DNA of 64,000 bases from Capsicum annuum (GCF_002878395.1 NC_061115.1:59931034-59995033); one strand, 5' to 3'. Positions 46,988-59,689 are shown, numbered from the stretch's first letter. The notes: generated by a model not told the origin, from the sequence alone. A program made the numbers and translations.

Positions 46988-48601
46988 TTATTTCAGATTT
47001 ATTACCAGCAATTTTATACAACATTTTTTATGTAACATTAATTTTAAATGCATACTTCATTTTTAATATCGACATCTTATTATTTTTTTCGTTATTATTA
47101 TTACTTCACTATTACATTTATTAAATAACAGTCTAATTCAATTCAATTTCTAAATTTCTGTAAATTAAAGCAATTTTTGTACTCAACTTATGTCAATTTT
47201 AGCCTAAATTTATTTCAAATTTGACCCAAAAATTGTAACCAATTTCAATCCCATAATGTAATTTTAGTACCAGCTTTTGATCAAAATTAATTCAACGGTT
47301 GATGTTATATCTTCACTTTCTCCCCCTTTTAACAAAACCAAGACAAATCCTATTCTAAATCTCCAAAATATAGCCACCACTACTCTTTATCTCTCTAAAA
47401 CCACTTTCTCTCACCCTCTATCTATCTCTCTTGATTCACTCACCACTGCCGGCCGGCGGTCTACACTGATAGCATACGTCCTCCACTGGTCCAACCCGAC
47501 ATTATCCACCACCAATGAACCCCATGCTTTAGTAAGTCACATCGCTAGAGAAACCAACTGACATTGCCAACAACCACCACTCCAGCCGCCTTGTCTTGTC
47601 TCTCTCTTCTCCTCTCCATGTGCCGCTGATCACTAATAAATAGACTCCGCCGCTGCTGCTTTTTCACCTTATTTGGTTTAAATTTCACCAAAAAGTTATA
47701 CAAATCTATGATGGATTCAAAAGAATCCATCCCTGGTTTGATTTCTATATTTAAATTCTTGCCAATTTAATATTATCACCTTCTTCTACCCCTTTTTCTT
47801 TTAGGCAGAGTTAAATTTGAAATTGGTGAAATTTGGCTTTGAATTTTGAGATGATTCTTTAAGTTTCATGTTAGTTATGTTCTTATATTAACATATTTAA
47901 AAATGCCCAAATTTTACCAACGATCATTAACCCTAATTTTTACATCAATTGGGTGCTAATTTGTAAAAAGCATTATGGTTACTTTGTTCTTAATTTTACT
48001 TGAAACAATAAGTTTGGTGTGAATTTAGTTGGAAATGAATCATGTTCGACCTTGGTTCTTTATTTGTGAGTGATTTTGGTTATCAATTCCGCACCGTTGA
48101 TCATTGTTTTTGAATATAATTGGATATATGATGGAGTTCAGATTCGTATTTATTTTCCATTAATTATGGTAACTTTAGATTGATATATGTTGAGTCAAAT
48201 GTGATAATTTAAAATTTTCTCATTTGATTAACATTAAATTGTGGGACAACTCGGTATGTGTTTGGTACTTGGTAAGTTTTTCAGTTATTGATAATTTTAA
48301 TATTTATGATTGACTTCTCGTAGCTGTCTATGATAAACTTCGACTCATTTTTTTTAATTAATTGAGTATATTAGTTGGGATGATTTTTGTATGAAATTGT
48401 GTGACAGGCATATTTTTGGTAAATTTCATGGTCTTATGATATCCCCACTTATTCTCCTATCCTTATGTCGGATGTATAGATTTTGCTTGTTTAATTATGG
48501 TAACTCTTGAATCAAATTGATTCAGTTTACTAGTTTAAAGGAAAATACTCTCTTTGATTGATTTCTTTGAATATTCGTCTTTCCTTTTAACAATTGGCAA
48601 G
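46665..48601 (+). mobile_element. Long AT-rich LTR-like region, left part
   Basis: It begins TGTTAACATCCAATTTTGACC at 46665, a start typical of plant Tat-type LTRs, exactly where the Athila sequence stops. It contains a TTA/TAA palindrome, C-rich CT-rich DNA at 47300-47640 with GCCGGCCGGCGG, and AT-rich DNA after that. The 94-codon open stretch 47277-47561 lies in this leader-like part and has no known domain. The region is interrupted at 48602 by the Tekay-like element and probably resumes at 57285. Its right end is not fixed. Confidence 0.45.
46928..46987. repeat. Palindromic (TTA)n-(TAA)n microsatellite
   Basis: A run of TTA units (46928-46950) is followed directly by TAA units (46951-46987). 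The two arms are complementary and could fold into a hairpin with a stem of at least 23 base pairs. Confidence 0.9.
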
Positions 48602-49031
48602 TGTAATAATCCTCCCAGTCAATTTTCTTATTTTTATATATTTTTGGTATCTAGAGCTTTTCTATAATTTTTCCAAGTTATTTATGACTTGCCAGGACTG
48701 ATAGTTCAATATTCGGGCAGTTCATTTGAGAATTGTAGTAATACCAAATATTTTGTAGAATATTTCATCTAAATTAAAATTTGATAGAAATTTTATATAT
48801 ACCTTTCCAAAACATTTTTGATAGTGATAGAATTCTTTAGTTATGATATATTTATATTACTTTCTATTAGCTTTTATAGTCTATTAAAATTTTAAGCGAA
48901 TATAGTGAATCTAGAAATGTTAAAATATAATAATTATACTATAGAGGTTTTATTAGAAATATTTTTTTTTATTAATTATGATATATTTTAAATATTATAT
49001 TTTTTTTTACCACGAACCTACACAATAACCA

Positions 49032-49071
<40 letters not shown>

Positions 49072-50902
49072 ATAGGATAAAAACATAGTTTACGAATTCT
49101 ACCATTACTTCATGTGGAGGTGTGAATAGGGGACAAGAACAATCATTACCAAGTTAACATCATCTTGCATGGGTGGAAGTACCATGCATTCATAAGTGCT
49201 TTTATTTCTCTCTCTCTCTCTCTTTATTTTTCCCTTCACAATTTATCCAAGGAAATTTTTGTGATGCGTTGCACGTTTATTCACATGCAACCAATTATCT
49301 ACATCAAGTTATTTGATCTTGGGTATTAGTAGGACACTATTGGGAGGCTTCTCAGAGAGATTTTTAAGTTTAGAGTCCAGGTAGGCTAGGCTTACCCTAC
49401 CTTTAAATTGAGCATATTTACGGTAATTGTGTACTATTATGCTAGTTTTGGATAGGTACTTATAGTTTGCATACCAATTGATATATATATATATATTTAT
49501 TATTTATTATTTATCCTGTTATGACTACGTTCTAGTAAATCTTGATATTTTATCTTCTAGTATGATATGGAATCTATCACTTTAGGATATGAAATTAAGT
49601 TGTGAATTATTGAAATTATCTTTTTTTTAATTAAGATATGTGATTGGTTAATTAAATGTATTTTAGTTTTAGTTTATGTTTAACATATATTTTATTTCTA
49701 TCATCGATTGTGAATTTTGGTACCATCTTGGGCACTGGGTATGGTATGGTTTGGATTTTAATTTTACTGTTGGTTATGGTTACAATGAGTTCCAATTCGA
49801 GTCTGCCATATGGGTATGATAATTTGGGAGTTTTGGTACTAGTTGCTATTGTTTTAGGAATTGTGGTTCATCTGAGTTCCAATTCGAGTTTGACATTTGA
49901 TTATGTGTTCTATGTATATCACAAATATGGCCTCTTGTTATTACCTACTATTTTCTATTCAAATCTATCATGTTTCCTCTTATTATTATCCACCAATATC
50001 AGTTCAACCCGAGCATCTAGCCTCTTATAACCACCCATTGGTGTCGTTTCAAGCCCAATGCACATCTAGATGATCACTATGATCTCATGGGATGGGTTCA
50101 ATTACAGATTCTTTATGTTTATTTTCATTAATTATTTCTTATGTGTCCCATCGGCTTATGAGGGCACAATTGGGTTAATTATCTATTTCATTGTGCCTAG
50201 CAAGCCTATGAGGGCCCAGTTAGGTTATGTTTTATTTGACTTCATTTTTGCATTAGTTATTTTCATATTGCTTACACTTATTCCTTTATGTCCTTAGTGT
50301 AGCTTAGTAGTTGTTTACCTTTCTATCCCCTTTTATTGTTGACTTAGATTGCACCCTCGAATTTTAGTCATACTTTTCTTATATTGAACTCAGTCGGCCA
50401 ATGATGTCTATTGAGTACCCATTGCTTTGGCACTCATACTACACTTCTATATCTTTTTCCTAATGCAGATTCGAGTACCAGCAATTAACCTTGACGTGGT
50501 TTCTAACTTTCAGTACGGATTTGGGGTAGGGTGAGCTTACTTTTATTTAAGGCTGATCCTTCTCTATCTATTCCAAATATATCTTTTGTACTCAAGACTG
50601 CTTGTATATGTTATGTATATTTGAATTCTATTTAGTACTATAGGTATCTTTTAGTAGTGACTCTAGTACTGACCTTACCAGGTCTTAGGAGATATTTGCA
50701 GTATATTTGGTCGATTTTCAATCTCTTATTTTAATATATTATACATGTTTCCTTTCTGGTTATGATTTATTATTACTACTTCTATTATTTTACACGATCT
50801 TTTCTGCATGTTAGATCGTTATCAATTTTTTGAGCTATTTATTGGCTTGCCTCTAGTGTGATAAGGTAAAAGAAATAATGACTTGATAAATCGGGTCGTG
50901 AA
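48602..50902 (+). repeat. 5' LTR of the Tekay-like element
   Basis: It starts TGTAATAATCC and ends near CGGGTCGTGA, just before the primer-binding site. It includes a TA run (49038-49070), a CT run near 49208-49222 and the TTCAGTACGGATTTGGGGTA / GGGTGAGCTTAC block (50512-50542), which recurs reversed at 13200 and 23090. The 124-codon open stretch 49656-50030 is LTR and not a gene. Confidence 0.7.
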
Positions 50903-50906
50903 AGCT

Positions 50907-50920
50907 TTGTGTCAGATTTA
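50907..50920 (+). other. Degenerate primer-binding site
   Basis: TTGTGTCAGATTTA, followed by GGTTT, fits a mutated TGGTATCAGAGCTTAGG. It lies about 5 bases after the LTR end. Confidence 0.5.
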
Positions 50921-51119
50921 GGTTTCATTGATATTATTGGTACTAAATCCATGTTTAGTTGAGTCCCGTGGATCGGTACAAAAATTTCTGTATCCTATCT
51001 ATGGGAGGCTACGAAGCACGTTTAGGGAATAATCTCATTTTCTTGATCCATTTCCATGTATTGAGTTTGAGTTGGTTTTAATTTTTAATTGGTTCACTCT
51101 TTATATATATGGCTAGGAT

Positions 51120-52300
51120 ACGATGTTCGAGAGTTGGGGATTAGGACCCCGAGCCCTCTGCTAAACTTCCAATTAGGGATCAAGTTCAGCCCAAAAAGCA
51201 GCGAAAGGATAGAGTACCAGCCCCAATTTGAGATCATGCTATGGATCTATCACCTTATCCTATCATAGCTTCAGAGACTGAGAGAGCTCTAGGTATTCTA
51301 CCATAATAGCAGGTAGTCAAGGGGGCAGCTCAGGATCCACCCAATTTTAAATTTATTTTTGTTCTTCAGGTTACATTGGTACAACTATTGGGGATAGTGA
51401 GCGGTCCACCATTTGAGGGAGCTCAACTAGAAACATAAGTTTATGTTGATTTAGGGGCACAACCTACAACAATAGTGCCTAGGGTAGAGGTTCCGCCACC
51501 TCTTGTAGTCCAATAATGGGTAGTAGTCTAGCCAGTTATGTCTTCAAAGAAGCAAAAAATTTTGGGCTGATTTTTTAGATGAACACCCAGGTTTATTGGG
51601 ACCCCGAGAGAGGATGCTTATGAGTTCCTATTAAGTTACGTAGAGCGGTTACAAAATTTGGGGTTGGTTGAGTCGCTAGGAGTGGACTTTGTTGCTTATC
51701 TGCTAAAATAGTTACGAGGAGGTGGTGGAGAGATTATCTTGATTCTGAACTAACTAGATCTCCATCGATGACTTGGACTTAGTTTTCCTAAGCTTTCTTA
51801 GGGAAGTATGTGCCTCACAGCATGCTTGAGCACTTTAGAGATGAGTTTTTGACTTTGAGATAAGTTTTTTTATGTTTGTGCCTGAGTATGTGGCCAGATT
51901 CCATGAGTTATCCAAACATGCCACTTTGATTCTACCTACAGAGTATGAGCAGACTCAACGCTTTGTCAGGGGATTTAGATTATTGCTTTATAGGGATACA
52001 CAAAGTTTGGTGACTTCTGGGAAGTCTTTTTTATAGATAGCTGAGCATATTTATTCATACAGAATATGGATCATAAGGCCCAATGGGGCAGCGATAAAAG
52101 ACCTCATTACTAGGGTAGTTCAATAGAAGCCACATTGCTTCATAATTTACAGACCAAGGATTTTATGAAAGGTATCCCCTGCTGCAACCTTCCCAGTAGA
52201 AGGGTCAGCCTAGTCAGTTAGTTTAGGCATCGGTTATTACATTAGAGAGGGGTCAACCCATTTATAATAGTTTTACTGGTTAGAGCAGTAGTCTGGTTAC
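51120..52300 (+). pseudogene. Gag of the Tekay-like element
   Basis: The leader and early gag have a proline- and alanine-rich low-complexity composition (51160-51520). Then comes FWADFLDEHPGLLGPREDAY and EFLLSYVERLQNLGLVESLG, VDFVAYLLK (51560-51710), a capsid-like segment matching the family's F......F.G...P..A..FL......L..L......V.....L. A later part (51900-52100) resembles YVARFHELSKHATLILPTE-type capsid sequence in shifted frames. No zinc knuckle was found. Several stops occur. Confidence 0.6.
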
Positions 52301-52319
52301 CATCAATTGAGATTGAGGT

Positions 52320-53300
52320 CTACGGACATGCCTAAACAACCTTCAGGACTCATTATGGTTGTTATAATTTCTTAGTCATGTATTTTGGTTGACCAATACA
52401 CCAATAACTTTTATGTATTTGATAAACCATATGTTCACATCGTACTTGGACTCCGTCGTGATAGTATTAGTTGATGACATCCTGGTATATTCAAGGAGTA
52501 GGGAGAAACACGATCAACATTTGAGGATTGTGCTCCACACTTAAGAAATCATTGTCTTTATGCCAAGTTCTCAAATTATGAGTTTTTGTTTAATTTTATA
52601 GGTTTCTTGGGGCACGTAGTATCCAAGGATAGTGTTATGGTGGACCCAACAAAGATTGAGACTATTCGTAGTTGGGCTTGGCCTACAACACCTTCTGAGG
52701 TTTAGAATTTTATTAGGTTGGCGGGTTACTATTGGTGATTTGTTAAGGGTTTTTCTTTTATTACAGCCCCTATGACTAGATTGACTAAGAAAGAGGTTAT
52801 GCTTTAGTAGTTTGTAAGTTGTGAGAGGATCTTTCTAAAGCTCAAAGATTTTCTCACTTCAGCACCTATTTTGACTCTTTCTATTAAGGGGGAGAATTTA
52901 CTGTCTACTATGATGTTTCTAGTATTGGTTTGGGGTGTGTTCTAATGCAGTGAAGTTGTGTTATTGCATGTGCATCGAGGCAACTTAAGGTGCATAATTG
53001 TAACTACCTCACTCACCACTTAGATTTGGCAGTGGTAGTGTTTTCGCTTAAGATATGGAGGCATTATTTATATGGGATTTATTGTGAGATACTTACTGAC
53101 CACCAGAGTCTTTAGTACATTATAACCAAAATGAACTTAATTCGAGGTAGTGCAAATGGATTGAGTTGCTGAAAGACTATGATATCTCTATTCTCTACCA
53201 TTTGAGCCATTCAAATATGGTAGCGGACACCTTAAGCCTAAAATAAGTGAGTATTGGTAGCTTAGGATTCATTTCAATTTCTCAGAGGTCGTTGTATTTG
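52320..53300 (+). pseudogene. Reverse transcriptase C-terminal half and RNase H of the Tekay-like element
   Basis: It starts abruptly in mid-RT with KTTFRTHYGCYNFLVMYFG (52335-52390). The catalytic motif is read as VLVDDILVYSRSREKHDQHL (52470-52530). FLGHVVSKDSVMVDPTKIET and IRLAGYYW follow (52600-52740). RNase H contains [56 protein letters not shown] (52900-53110). The two catalytic RT aspartates survive, but the palm domain's first half, all of protease and the gag end are deleted, and frameshifts are numerous. Confidence 0.7.
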
Positions 53301-53479
53301 GACATCCAATCCTTAGATAACTTGATGGTTCATTTAGATATTTCTTACCAGGACAGATCTAACTTGTTGGAGCGGATCTGGGGTCATCAATTTGAGGATA
53401 GTAGGCTTCATAGAATTTGAGGATAGGTGTTGAGAGTTCAGTCTAGGAGGACTACCTTAGATTCTTAGGGTATCATGAG

Positions 53480-54775
53480 GTTTGATGGTCATATTTATGT
53501 TCCACGGGTTAGAGATTTATTCTAGTTGATTCTTCTTGTGGCTCATATCTCCAGATACTCTATTCACCCTAGGACAGCTAAGATGTATAGGGATTTAAGA
53601 AAGCATTACTAGTGGTATGGTATGAGGAAAGATATAGAAGGGTTTGTGGCTAGATGCCTTTGTTGTCAACAGGTAAAATCCAAGCATCAGAGACCTGATG
53701 GATTACTTTAGAAGCTACCCATTCTTGAGTAGAAGTGGGAGAGAGTTCTATGGATTCCGTAGGTGGATTGACTCTTCCTTATCTTGGATTCGATAGAATT
53801 TTAGTCATTATGGATCGATTGATGAAGTCTATAAATTTTATCCCCATTCAAGTTTCCTACAGTTCCTAGAGGTTAGCCCATGTTTACATTCAGAAGGTGG
53901 TTCACCTACATGTGGTCCTTGTGTCCATTATATAAGTCAAGGCTCTTAGTTCACTTCTAGCTTCTGGAGGATATTTCAGGAGAAGTTCAGCACCAAAGTT
54001 AATATTAGCACCGCATTTCACCCCAGACTGATGGGTAGGTAGAGAGGACTATCCAAGTTTCAGAGGACATGCTCTATGCTTTTATGTTGGATTTTGAGGG
54101 TCAATAGGGCACATATAATAATATCTTTCACTTGAGTATTTGGATGGACTTATTTGAGGCATTATATGGTAAGTGATGTTGATCTCTGATTGGTTAGTTT
54201 AAGACTTCGAAGGCCAGGACTCATGGCACAGATTTGCTTCATAAGTCATTGGACTAAGTTCGGGTAATTCAGGATAGGCTTTAAGAAACTCAGAGTAAGA
54301 AGAGGAGTTATGTTGATTGCATACGTTGTCTATTGAGATTTAAAGTTGGTGATAGGTCCTTCCTGTGAGTATCACCCATGAAGGGCGTGATAAGGTTAGG
54401 GAGGATGGAAAGCTTAGCCTCAGATATATTGGACCCTTTGATATCCCACAGACTGTTGGGGATGTAACATATGAGTTGACATTGCCTCCTGTCTTCTCAT
54501 CCATCTACCTAGTGTTTCATTTATTTATGTTGCGGCAATACATTCAAGATGAGTCGCACGTGCTTCAGTGGGACTCGGTTCAAGTGGTTGAGAGTTTGGC
54601 TTTTGTAGAGGAGCCTACATCTATTTTGGATAAAGACGTCAGACGGTTGTATTCTAGGGACATTCTAGTAATTATGGCTTAGTGGAATCCCTGTCTATTT
54701 GAGAATGCTACTTGGGAGACCAAGCGTGATATACACGCCCAATATCCCTTTTTGTTTGAGCCTTCATATATTTCC
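53480..54775 (+). pseudogene. Integrase and chromodomain of the Tekay-like element
   Basis: The zinc-binding region reads HISRYSIHPRTAKMYRDLRK, WYGMRKDIEGFVARCLCCQQ and VKSKHQRPDGLL, with the HHCC residues present (53540-53710). The core is badly broken (53750-54080) but FHPRLMGR-type and VERTIQVSEDMLYAFMLDFE pieces are visible. 54365-54682 gives the C-terminal domain and chromodomain: GKLSLRYIGPFDIPQTVGDV, YELTLPPVFSSIYLVFHLFM, SLAFVEEPTSILDKDVRRLY. After a stop comes ENATWETKRDIHAQYPFLFE. It is the best-preserved part of the element. Confidence 0.75.
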
Positions 54776-54820
54776 TTATTCTTTACTTTCGCGGATGAAA
54801 GTCCTTTTAGTAGTGGATGT

Positions 54821-55868
54821 TGTAATGACAATCACAGCCATTTTTCTTGTTTTCATGCATTTTTTGTGTCTAGCACTTATCTATAACTTCCCTAAGATAT
54901 TTATGACTTGCTGGGACTGCTAATTTATTTTTTGGGCGGTTTGTTTGAGAATTTTAGTAATACCAAATATATTGTGGAATATTTAATCTAAATCGGCATT
55001 TGGTAAAAATATAATTTATTACCTTTCCAAAATATTTTTGATATTGATAGAATTCTTTAGTTATGATATATTTATATTACTTTATAATAGCTTTTATAAT
55101 CTATTAATATTTTAAGCAGAAATAGTGAATCAAGGTATGTTAAAATATTATTATTATACAATAGAAGTTTTATAAGATATAATTTTCTATTAATTATTGT
55201 ATATACTAATAATATGTTTATTTATCCAAGAATCTACGCAATACACAAATATATATATGTATGATGGGATAAAAAATAGTTTACCAATTCCACCTCCACT
55301 TCATGTGGAGGTGTGAAAAGGGGATAACAACAATCATTAGCTAAGCATAGCTCTCTATGTGATACATGTTATATGAGTGTCATTATGATATGTTGTAGTT
55401 CTTAATGTTGCAGTTCTTAGCTAAAGAAAATATCATATTTTTATATATAATATGTATATCTGCATGGTTTTCCTTTTTTCATTGATTTGGGCTTACCAAG
55501 TTAGCATCATCCTGCTAATATATATGTTTATATACATATTGTACGTATGGGTGGAAGTACCATGCATTCTTTAGTGCTTTTCTCTCTCTCTTTCTCTCTT
55601 TTTTTCTCTCTACATTGTTCCTTTGATGAATTGTCCAAGGCACTTTTTGTGATGCATTGCATATTTATTCACATGAAATAAATTATCTACATCAAGTTAT
55701 TCGAGCTTGGGCTTTAATACTACACTATTCAGAGGCTTCTTGGAGAGGTTTTTGGCTGTGGCATCGAGGTATGTTGGGCGTATCCTACATTTAAATTGAG
55801 CTTATTTATAGTAATTGTGTACTATTATACTAGTTGTGGACAAGTACTTGGAGTTTTCGTATCATTTA

Positions 55869-55905
<37 letters not shown>

Positions 55906-57284
55906 CTAGTAAACCTTTTTATTTTATCATCCAGTATGATATAACATCTATTACTTTAGAACGTGGAATTAATTCGTGATACCTTGGAATTGTCCCTTTT
56001 TAAATAAGATATGTGAATGGTTAGTTAAATGTATTTTAGTTTCGGTTTAGGTTTAACATATACTTTATTTCTGTCATTGATTGTGAATTTTGGTACCACC
56101 TTGGGCACTGCATATGGTATGGTTTGAATTTTAATTTTACAGTTGGGTATGATTACTATGAGTTTCGGTTCGAGTCCGGCATCTAGGCATGATGATTTAA
56201 GAGTTCTGGTAACAATTACTGTTGTTCTGAGAGTTGTGGTTCCTTTCAGTTCCAGTTCGAGTCCGATATCTGATTATGAGTTCTATTGTATATCACATAC
56301 GCGGTCTCTTGTTATTACCCACTATTTTTTGTTCAATTTGGTATGTGACCTCTTTTTATTATCTGTCACTACCAGTTCAAGCTTGATATCTTGCCTCTCG
56401 TTACTACCCACTGGTGTCGATTTAAGCTAGCTGCATATCTTGATGACTACTATAATCTAGTGGGATAGGTTTGATTATGAATTATTTATATTTATTTTCA
56501 TTAATTATTTTTCCTCTGTCTCATCGACTTATGGGGGTACGGTTAGGTTGATTGTCTACTTCAGTATGTCTAGTTGGCTTATGGAGGCCCAGTTAGGCTA
56601 TATTTGATTTTCCTTCATTACTATATTATTTATTTTCTATATCACTAATAATTATTCCTATATTGCATTCATGTAGCTTGGTAGTTGTTTTACCTTTCTA
56701 TCTCTATTTACTATTGACTTAGCTTACACCTTCGCATTGTAGTTATATTTTTTCTGTATTGAGATCAATTGGTCAATGATGTGTTCTGAGTACCCGTTGC
56801 TCTAGTACTCATACTACACTTCTATATTTTTTTCCTAATACAGATCTGAATTCTAGTAGTCGGTGTGTGGTTTCTACCTTTCAGTATTGATTCAGGGCAG
56901 GCTGAGCTTACTATTATCCGAGGTTGATCTTCCTCTATCTATTTCAGTTTAGTCTTTTTTACTCGAGACTTATGTATATGTTTTGTATATTTGAATTCTT
57001 TTTAGTACTTTGGGTATCTTTTAGTAGTGGTTATAGTACCAACCTTACCAGGCCTTGGGAGGGATTCATTGTATATTTGATCTTTTTTCATTCTCTTATT
57101 TTGATACATTATATTTGTTTCCGTCTAGTTATCACTTATTATTACTACGGTTATTATTATACGTGAGATTTTCTAGTTTTTACCAGTCATCCCATTACCT
57201 ATTATTTCAGTCTATGTCTTCGCTTGCCTATTGGTGGGATAGTATAGGTGCAATTATGACTTGAGAAAACGGATCGTGAGAACA
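54821..57284 (+). repeat. 3' LTR of the Tekay-like element
   Basis: It starts TGTAATGACAATC and ends near ACGGATCGTGAGAACA. It parallels the 5' LTR throughout. It has about 160 extra bases near 55360-55530 and a longer TA run at 55870-55902. The open stretches 56143-56430 and 56924-57264 are LTR, not genes. Confidence 0.7.
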
Positions 57285-57596
57285 TGACAACTCTTCCCTA
57301 CTATATAACAAGTTTGTTTTCATTAGTAAAGGAAAAAAACACTGAACATTACTCTTCTCTACAGTTTTAAATATTTCTAGGCTTTTGATCTTGAGATTGC
57401 TTCGGCTACTACCATTATCACGTGTGCATTCTTTGGGAGCATAATTTCTTTTTGTGTTTTATTACTTTTGCTGATGACCGGTTAGTTTGCTCTAACGACT
57501 CATTCATTCATATGTGACTATGATCTAGTCTCTTTATTGATAAATGTTAAATGTTTAATTTGCATAGTCTCCTAATCCTTTGTTTATTGTCATGAC

Positions 57597-57698
57597 CTAT
57601 TGGGTGTTTATATGATTTGTTTTGTTGGTTTGACATATTTTCCCTCTCTATTGGGTGTTTATATGATTTGTTTTGTTGGTTTGACATATTTTCCCTCT
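57597..57698. repeat. Perfect tandem duplication of 51 bp
   Basis: 57597-57647 and 57648-57698 are identical (CTATTGGGTGTTTATATGAT...CCCTCT). Perfect identity in a region where all else is diverged indicates a recent duplication or a sequencing/assembly artefact. Confidence 0.95.
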
Positions 57699-58299
57699 CT
57701 ATTTGCAACTAAAAGTTTGGCCCCACTGAAGTATGTTTGTATGTGAATTCAAAACTTATTGCACATCTCATAATCCTTTTGGCGTGAGCCTGCCTGGGAT
57801 CCATGAGATCCTTAGGATCTCAATAGCGCCAAGGGTTGGTCATAGGACGTCAAAGGTATGTTTTGAATTCAGAGAGTATTTGGTGTTTTTGTGCATGTTA
57901 ATAGGTTAATGGCGAGCAATTAAAACAGAAAAGGAGTTGTTAGGGATTTGGGAGTAGTTAAGGGTTGTCCAACCTAGCCCTTATCATTTTCTTTTGTTTG
58001 TTTATTCATTGGTTTGTTATAATTTGTATAAACACTGATATATATAATAAAAAAAATTGGGGCTGCTTAATGGAGGCAAGGATTATGTAATTTAAATATT
58101 TTAACATCATTATTTGATCACCTAGGAAATATATTTCAGGACTATTAACTAACTTTCAAACACTTGGAAATCATGTTGTAGACTTTTTAATCTAACTTTT
58201 TACATGTCGATCATTTCTCACCTAGAAATCATGTTTTTTAGGAGCATGATTTAACGTAAAACCTATTATAATTATTTTTGACAATCTCAATAATTTCTT

Positions 58300-58780
58300 G
58301 CACTTTTAAAATAAATTTTGCCTTTTAAAAATAAATTTCTGCATAGTTCAAGCATTTTTTGCATAATTAATTTTATTTTTCTGAACTAATTAAATATTTT
58401 CTACATGTTAATAAACTTTTCTGTACTTTCTGACTTTCTGCACTATTATACAATTTGCTGCACACTTGAATAATATTTTTTTGCATATTTAATAAACTTT
58501 TTGTACTTTTTAACTTTGTTTACTATTATACAATTTTATGCACACTTGATTAATATTTTCTTCATTTTTAATAAATTTTTCTGTACTTTTTAACTTTCTG
58601 CACTATTATACAATTTTCTGTAAACTTGAATAATATTTTCTGCATATCTAATATACTTTTTTGTACTTTCAAAATAAATTTCTGCACTATTATATAATTT
58701 TCTGCACACTTGAATAATATTTTTTTTGCATATTTAATAAACTATCCTGTACTTTTAAAGTAAACTAGTTTAGTGTAGTG
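58300..58780. repeat. Minisatellite with about 75-85 bp units
   Basis: About five imperfect units, each containing CTGCACTATTATACAATTTT, then GCACACTTGAATAATATTTT, then CATATTTAATAAAC and TGTACTTT. Units start near 58345 (partial), 58425, 58505, 58590 and 58665. The units differ in poly-T length. Confidence 0.85.
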
Positions 58781-59123
58781 CTTTACATGTGTATCTCGCG
58801 TTAGTCAATAAACTTTATCCGTTTATCTTAGGGGAACGAAATCATTAAAATAGCAATTGACATCGAAAAAAATATTATATCTTTTTTAAATAATATTTTT
58901 TGACACAATTATTTACTTTTGAGTTACTTACGTCTTACAACTAAAGATTTAATAATTGTAACTTTAATTTATTTTAAAGTCCTAAACTTTAAATAATAAT
59001 TAAATGATAATTATTTAAGAAAAATAATAAATAAAACCTTGATTTCTTTTTTTTTTTTTTAAACTCTTATATGATTAATTTTCTCTTCTCTTTTCTGCGT
59101 ATAAAAATAGTGCCTATTTCTGA

Positions 59124-59482
59124 ATTTATGAAGATTCAAGATCCATATATTCAAAGGTGTCTAGTAAAATTTTGATTCAGACTAAAGGAGTAGATCATAA
59201 AATTGAGGTTGCTCAACCTGAAAATCTCTCACTACTTAAAGGAATATCATTTATGTACAACTTTGAGGCTATGCCAGGTCAATGTGATTAGACTTTGAGA
59301 TTCTCTCTTGGGAATGTTATACTAATGTGTTATTATCACACACTAGTAACATAATATCTTTTACAATAAGCAATCCCATACAATAATAAAATTGGTATTA
59401 TTTTCAGCCAAAGCTAAGAATTTCGAAACAACATTTGCAATTTACATTGAAGCTACGCGGCATTCAACTTGTTGCAAGCTGG
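59124..59482 (+). pseudogene. Possible two-exon fragment of an unrecognised cellular gene
   Basis: The frame is open from 59124 to 59277, containing VSSKILIQTKGVDHKIEVAQ and ENLSLLKGISFMYNFEAMP. At 59278 there is a GT, and an AG preceded by a T-rich tract at 59406-59407. The 75-base stretch 59408-59482 is in the matching phase and reads AKAKNFETTFAIYIEATRHS then TCCKLG, ending at another GT. Together they give about 76 codons without a stop in DNA that is otherwise full of stops. The protein was not recognised and no start, end or further exon was found. It could be a captured gene fragment, a remnant pseudogene or chance. Confidence 0.3.
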
Positions 59483-59689
59483 GTATCTCTCTCTTCTTTC
59501 ATTCTATAAAGCACAAATAAAGATAAAAAACATGAATATGAAACACGAAAGTGTAGAGAAAAGGAATTACAAGATTCTAATTATAAGTTGAAATTGAAAT
59601 TAATACATTAACCTATCCATCTTTCGCAAGCTTCAAAATAACATTATATTAAAGGCTCAACAATAAAGAAATAAGACAACTTATGAAAA

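Larger units (their letters stand above)
48602..57284 (+). mobile_element. Tekay/Del-like chromovirus, decayed
   Basis: 5' LTR (48602-50902), primer-binding site (50907-50920), gag (51120-52300), a deletion removing protease and the first half of RT, RT remainder and RNase H (52320-53300), integrase and chromodomain (53480-54775), 3' LTR (54821-57284). The LTRs match in order from TGTAAT through the CTTTCCAAAA.ATTTTTGATA block, the TA microsatellites and the CAGTAC/TACCAGCA promoter-side blocks to the end near TCGTGA. No 5 bp duplication is recognisable at 48597-48601 (GCAAG) and 57285-57289. Stop codons are frequent. Confidence 0.75.
57285..59050 (+). mobile_element. Long AT-rich LTR-like region, right part
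   Basis: After the Tekay-like element the sequence again resembles plant Tat-type LTRs: GATCCATGAGATCCTTAGGA near 57802, then tandem repeats of CTGCACTATTATACAATTTTC type, then GTATCTCGCGTTAGTCAATA and TTATCTTAGGGGAACGAAAT (58792-58840). It is probably the continuation of 46665-48601, but no identical sequence is available to prove it. The right edge is a guess. Confidence 0.4.

Noticed and set aside
47277..47561. 94-codon plus-strand open frame with GC-rich part
   Set aside because: No recognisable domain, and it lies in leader-like LTR sequence near CT-rich DNA. It could be a small leader ORF, but nothing supports that.
49656..50030. 124-codon plus-strand open frame
   Set aside because: It lies inside the 5' LTR of the Tekay-like element, and the matching part of the 3' LTR (56080-56430) does not preserve the frame.
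48597..57312. GCAAG (48597-48601) and ACAAG (57308-57312) as target duplication
   Set aside because: The right-hand match lies more than 20 bases beyond the LTR end judged from the alignment of the two LTRs.
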